A stretch of 64,000 nucleotides of DNA. Source: CAYUAG01 sp046483025. GTDB taxonomy: Bacteria; Zhuqueibacterota; QNDG01; CAYUAG01. The stretch lies in NCBI GenBank assembly GCA_046483025.1, contig JAWODZ010000105.1, forward strand, positions 1 through 64,000, in the 5' to 3' direction. Both the position numbers and the translations under genes were made by a program. Under the pieces are notes generated by a model. The model was not told the origin of the DNA and searched no databases. It worked only from the letters and a program-made list of their open reading frames with translations. This document shows, in pieces, positions 60,711-64,000 of the stretch (the stretch's first letter is position 1; the number at the start of each line of letters is the position of its first letter).

Positions 60711-61983
60711 TAAACAGGTAAAACTTATTACCGGACTTCAGTGGGGTGATGAAGGTAAGGGCAAAGTTGTTGATCTTTTTTCAGAAAAGATTGATATTGT
60801 GGCTCGATTTCAGGGTGGTGCAAATGCCGGTCATACAGTAAAAATTGATGATGAAGTGTATATTTTGCATCTTTTACCCTCGGGCATTTTACATGAAAAT
60901 GTTACATGTGTAATTGGAAATGGAGTAGTGATCCATCCTGACACTCTACTCTCAGAGATAAATGATTTAGAGAAAAAAGGTCTGAGTATTTATGACAGGC
61001 TTTTGATAAGCTATGGTGCTCATTTGATTCTTCCTTATCATAAAGAAATTGAGGCTATTCAGGAAGAGAACAGTGAATATTCAATTGGTACGACCAGAAG
61101 GGGTATCGGGCCTGCTTATGCGGATAAGGCCTATAGAACAGGAATAAGGATGGGAGATTTATTTTATGAAAAAAAATATAAAGAAATTGTAACAAAAAAT
61201 ATCGACCATTATAATAAAATTATTCAGAATGTTTATGGCAGATCCGGTGTTGATAAAAATTCAGTAGTGGAACGTCTTGAACGGTTTGCCCATAAAATCA
61301 AGGGAAATATAGCTGATACCAGCTATTTTATGAATACTAAGATCAAGGAAGGAAAAAAGGTATTACTTGAAGGTGCGCAGGGAATGCTTTTGGATATTGA
61401 TCTCGGCACCTATCCTTTTGTTACTTCTTCAAATACAACTATCGGAGGTGTTTTCAGCGGATTGGGTATAAGTCCTAAAAAGGTAGATTACAATATTGGC
61501 ATATTAAAAGCATATACCACTCGGGTTGGACGTGGCCCTTTCCCTACTGAACTGACAAGGGAGATTGGTGAGGAATTACGCGAGCGGGGAGGAGAATATG
61601 GTGCTACTACCGGCAGACCCCGTAGATGCGGATGGCTTGACTGTGTTTTAGCTAAATTTTCCACTGAAATAAATGGTATTGATTCTCTGGCATTAACTAA
61701 AATTGATGTTTTGGATTTTCTTGAAGAGATAAAAATTTGTACCGGTTATAAAGTAAACGGCGAATTACAGAAAGATTATTTAACCGATCTTACGGTTCTA
61801 GATAAGGTTGAACCTGTATATGAAGTTGTACCAGGATGGCAGCAATCCACATCTACAATAAAAAAGTATAAGGATCTTCCAAAAGAATTACTTAATTACA
61901 TACATTGTATTGAAGAATCAGTGAAGGCCCCGGTAGGATTGGTCTCTGTGGGGCCGGAAAGAAATGAAACTATATTACGGTAG
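60673..61983 (+). CDS. purA: Adenylosuccinate synthetase PurA
   Basis: Makes adenylosuccinate from IMP, aspartate and GTP. LITGLQWGDEGKGKVVDLFSEK holds the GTP-binding start, and NAGHTVKIDDEVYILHLLPSG, YSIGTTRRGIGPAYADK, EGAQGMLLDIDLGTYPFVTSSN and VGRGPFPTE are complete. The start is uncertain: an ATG at 60673 and a TTG at 60667 lie inside the STAS gene, and no better start with a ribosome site lies nearer to the conserved sequence. From 60673 it has 436 residues, slightly longer than usual (about 430). It shares the transcript with the STAS gene. Confidence 0.94.
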   Translation: MRIQRLKILRKNNKQVKLITGLQWGDEGKGKVVDLFSEKIDIVARFQGGANAGHTVKIDDEVYILHLLPSGILHENVTCVIGNGVVIHPDTLLSEINDLEKKGLSIYDRLLISYGAHLILPYHKEIEAIQEENSEYSIGTTRRGIGPAYADKAYRTGIRMGDLFYEKKYKEIVTKNIDHYNKIIQNVYGRSGVDKNSVVERLERFAHKIKGNIADTSYFMNTKIKEGKKVLLEGAQGMLLDIDLGTYPFVTSSNTTIGGVFSGLGISPKKVDYNIGILKAYTTRVGRGPFPTELTREIGEELRERGGEYGATTGRPRRCGWLDCVLAKFSTEINGIDSLALTKIDVLDFLEEIKICTGYKVNGELQKDYLTDLTVLDKVEPVYEVVPGWQQSTSTIKKYKDLPKELLNYIHCIEESVKAPVGLVSVGPERNETILR

Positions 61984-62103
61984 CTATGGCAATTTTCTAT
62001 AAATACTAATGTAGCTTACTGTTGGCAAATTATTATCAGAAACTTCATTTTAAAAAATTAACTATTTTTTTATATTTTTAACAAATAATAATGATTTGTT
62101 CTC

Positions 62104-63666
62104 ATGGCAAAGAAAAAAAGTAAAATTTTATGGGTGGATGATGAAATCGATCATCTAAAATCTCACATTCTTTTTCTGGAACAGAGAGGATATCTGGTTG
62201 TTCCGGTAACCAATGCTGAAGATGCCATAACCTATGTAAAAAAAGAGTATTTTGATCTTATTCTTGTTGATGAAGTGATGCCCGGCCTTCAGGGGCTGGA
62301 GGCAGTATCCATATTAAAAGACATCAATCCTTCTCTGCCTATAATTATGATCACTAAGAGTGAAGAAGAAAACTTGATGGAAGAAGCTATTGGCGAAAAT
62401 ATAGATGATTATTTAACCAAACCTGTTAATCCAAGTCAGATTCTTTCCTCCTGTAAAAGAATTTTAGAAAAGAAAAGAATTGCAGATGAAAAACTTATTA
62501 GAGATTATACTCAGGAGTTTCGGAAAATTTCATCTATGCTGAATCAATCAATTTCCTACAATGACTGGATTAGTATTTTTACCAGCCTGGCAGAGAGAAT
62601 GGTTGATATTGATAATTATCCCAATTCCGAGCTTCGTCAAATAATTGATGACCAGTTAAAGGAATGTAATAGTGTTTTTGGAAATTATATTGAAAATAAT
62701 TATTTGAATTGGATACAGGGAAATGACAGACCAGTTTTATCTCCGGATATAATTACAAAATATGTAATCCCTTTGCTTAAAAAAAAGCAGAAGGTGCTTT
62801 TTATTCTCATTGATAATTTACGGGTTGATCAATGGATGTCGATTGAACCCGTATTATATGAGTTTTTTAATATAAAGCGAGAATATTACTATTCCATTCT
62901 GCCAACAGCTACTCCTTACAGCAGGAATAGTATATTTGCTGGTATGTTTCCCTATGAAATTGAAAAAATTCATCCTAAACTTTGGAAATTAAGTGACGAT
63001 GATGAATCCAGTCAAAATAGATACGAGGATAAATTTTTGGGAGAACAGTTGCAAAGAAGGGGGGTACATCTTGATAATGCATTTAAATATGTTAAGATTG
63101 TCAATCAAAAAAAAGCAAAAGAAACTGTAAAGAAAATAAATGAATATTTATCTGTTCCCTTGACAGCAATGGTTTTTAATTTTGTTGATATTCTCTCTCA
63201 CCGCAGCAGTGAATCGGAGATAATCCAGGAAATTATTCCTGATGAGTCTGCATACCGATCCTTAACTAAAAGCTGGTTCCAACATTCTCCTCTGTATTCG
63301 ATTTTAAAGATTGTTGCGCAAGAGGATGTGAAGGTTATAATTACCAGTGATCATGGTTCAATACTTACTAAACGGGGTTCTACAGTGTATGCTGACCGGG
63401 AAACCTCCACCAACCTCAGGTATAAATATGGTAAAGGAATTAGAGGTGATAAAAAAGATTTAATCGAAGTGAAAGATCCCACCACTTTTGGTCTTCCCAG
63501 AAAAGGGTTGAATATAAATTATTTAATTGCAAAAGAAGATGTTTGTTTTATTTATCCTACCAATTACCATAAATTTAATACTAAATTTAATAACAGCTTA
63601 CAGCACGGTGGTGTTTCATTACAGGAAATGATCCTGCCAATTATTTCACTGGAAAATAAAAAATAA
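62104..63666 (+). CDS. porX: PorX: response regulator fused to a PglZ phosphodiesterase domain
   Basis: A regulator of type IX secretion (520 residues). The receiver (1-115) has D12/D13 (LWVDDEID), phosphoacceptor D56 (ILVDEVMPG) and K106 (YLTKPV). A helical linker leads to a PglZ domain of the alkaline phosphatase superfamily: VLFILIDNLRVDQW, the TATPYSRNSIFAGMFP nucleophile region and ITSDHGSILTKRGS. In Bacteroidota, PorX works with the PorY sensor and controls T9SS genes; a nucleotide-cleaving activity has been described. AACAAAT...ATTTGTT (62080-62100) lies just before the start and could be an operator. Together with two sorting-domain proteins in the window it implies T9SS. Confidence 0.92.
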   Translation: MAKKKSKILWVDDEIDHLKSHILFLEQRGYLVVPVTNAEDAITYVKKEYFDLILVDEVMPGLQGLEAVSILKDINPSLPIIMITKSEEENLMEEAIGENIDDYLTKPVNPSQILSSCKRILEKKRIADEKLIRDYTQEFRKISSMLNQSISYNDWISIFTSLAERMVDIDNYPNSELRQIIDDQLKECNSVFGNYIENNYLNWIQGNDRPVLSPDIITKYVIPLLKKKQKVLFILIDNLRVDQWMSIEPVLYEFFNIKREYYYSILPTATPYSRNSIFAGMFPYEIEKIHPKLWKLSDDDESSQNRYEDKFLGEQLQRRGVHLDNAFKYVKIVNQKKAKETVKKINEYLSVPLTAMVFNFVDILSHRSSESEIIQEIIPDESAYRSLTKSWFQHSPLYSILKIVAQEDVKVIITSDHGSILTKRGSTVYADRETSTNLRYKYGKGIRGDKKDLIEVKDPTTFGLPRKGLNINYLIAKEDVCFIYPTNYHKFNTKFNNSLQHGGVSLQEMILPIISLENKK

Positions 63667-63678
63667 TAATCAACATTC

Positions 63679-64000
63679 ATGAAAAAAAAAGATGTTCAAA
63701 TCACGACCAGAAATACAGAAGAAACCTTTCAGTTGGGTAAGCATTTTGTTTCTTTTCTGAGCAAGGGAGATGTAGTAGCCTTATATGGAGAATTGGGCAG
63801 TGGGAAGACGGTATTTGTGAAGGGTGCTTGCTCAGGTTTGGGTATAGAAAAAGAAGTGACAAGTCCTAGTTTTATCCTTATGCAAAAGTATATTGGCAAG
63901 GTACAGGTCTATCACTTTGATTTTTACAGAATCACCTCAGAACCAGAAATAGAAGCATTGGATATTGAAAACTATTTTTATAGCGATGGTATTTCATTTA
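63679..64000 (+). CDS. tsaE: tRNA threonylcarbamoyladenosine ATPase TsaE (3' end beyond window)
   Basis: The first 107 residues of TsaE, needed with TsaB/D/C for the t6A modification of ANN-decoding tRNAs. Walker A (LYGELGSGKTVFVKG), the switch-like TSPSFILMQKY and the HFDFYRI segment are present, and the sequence runs off the window's end after DIENYFYSDGISF. The ATG follows the porX stop by 12 nt, so both probably lie on one transcript. Confidence 0.93.
   Translation, partial: MKKKDVQITTRNTEETFQLGKHFVSFLSKGDVVALYGELGSGKTVFVKGACSGLGIEKEVTSPSFILMQKYIGKVQVYHFDFYRITSEPEIEALDIENYFYSDGISF

Overview
The window is AT-rich bacterial chromosome from a member of the FCB superphylum (the wider Bacteroidota / Marinimicrobia / Cloacimonadota / KSB1 / Calditrichota assemblage); the phylum cannot be fixed by eye. 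Grounds: two secreted proteins end in a type IX secretion (T9SS) sorting domain with the YPNPFN motif, a PorX regulator (receiver plus PglZ) is present, there is a periplasmic 'two-component regulator propeller' sensor, and intergenic spaces are full of the dispersed hairpin repeats common in these genomes. Housekeeping genes (dnaE, leuS, murA, secDF, purL/purQ/purA, thrBC, recN, nadA, mnmA) are clearly bacterial.

Layout. 0-2.6 kb: accessory DNA with a PIN/Phd toxin-antitoxin remnant, an unrecognised gene apparently cut at its 5' end by repeat DNA, and a T9SS cargo protein. 2.7-10.3 kb (minus): heavy-metal efflux operon (double-YHS protein, TolC, adaptor, CusA/CzcA pump). 10.4-17.9 kb (minus): a tight ten-gene sulfur-trafficking and Fe-S operon reading TusA-like, DsrE-like, NifS-like, IscU-MIP18 fusion, NadA, rhodanese lipoprotein, Rrf2 regulator, LarE, MnmA, AIR-synthase-like. 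It starts from a good sigma70 promoter whose -10 lies in a large inverted repeat. 18.0-38.7 kb (plus): tRNA-Pro, mltG, pcrA-type helicase, TauE, thrB-thrC, recN, murA, dnaE, propeller sensor, purS-purL fusion, purQ. 38.7-45.1 kb: repeat-rich accessory island with a truncated HTH gene, a VapBC pair, and genes that look archaeal or at least foreign (archaeal-type BRE/TATA elements, cysteine-rich proteins of DPANN style, 31-bp direct repeats). 45.1-50.0 kb: a compact three-gene set (isochorismatase-like, FAD oxidoreductase, RlmN-like radical SAM) and a second T9SS cargo protein. 50.3-51.3 kb: two small minus-strand genes. 51.4-64 kb (plus): leuS, a beta-barrel candidate, rhomboid protease, cell-wall amidase, secD-secF, a STAS protein, purA, porX and the start of tsaE.

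How genes work together. The most interesting core observation is in the sulfur operon: the NifS/IscS homologue has threonine where the PLP-binding lysine should be and aspartate at the catalytic histidine position, yet keeps the persulfide cysteine and sits next to an IscU scaffold whose cluster ligands are all intact. Sulfur for Fe-S assembly (NadA), tRNA thiolation (MnmA) and LarE may therefore arrive by a route other than in-situ cysteine desulfuration, with TusA-, DsrE- and rhodanese-type carriers encoded alongside. The second notable region is the 39.4-45 kb island, whose cysteine-rich gene carries an in-frame amber codon. PorX and the sorting-domain proteins together imply a working T9SS in this organism.

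Limits: family names come from recognising motifs in translated sequence without database searches. Repeat families were found by eye and are certainly incomplete.
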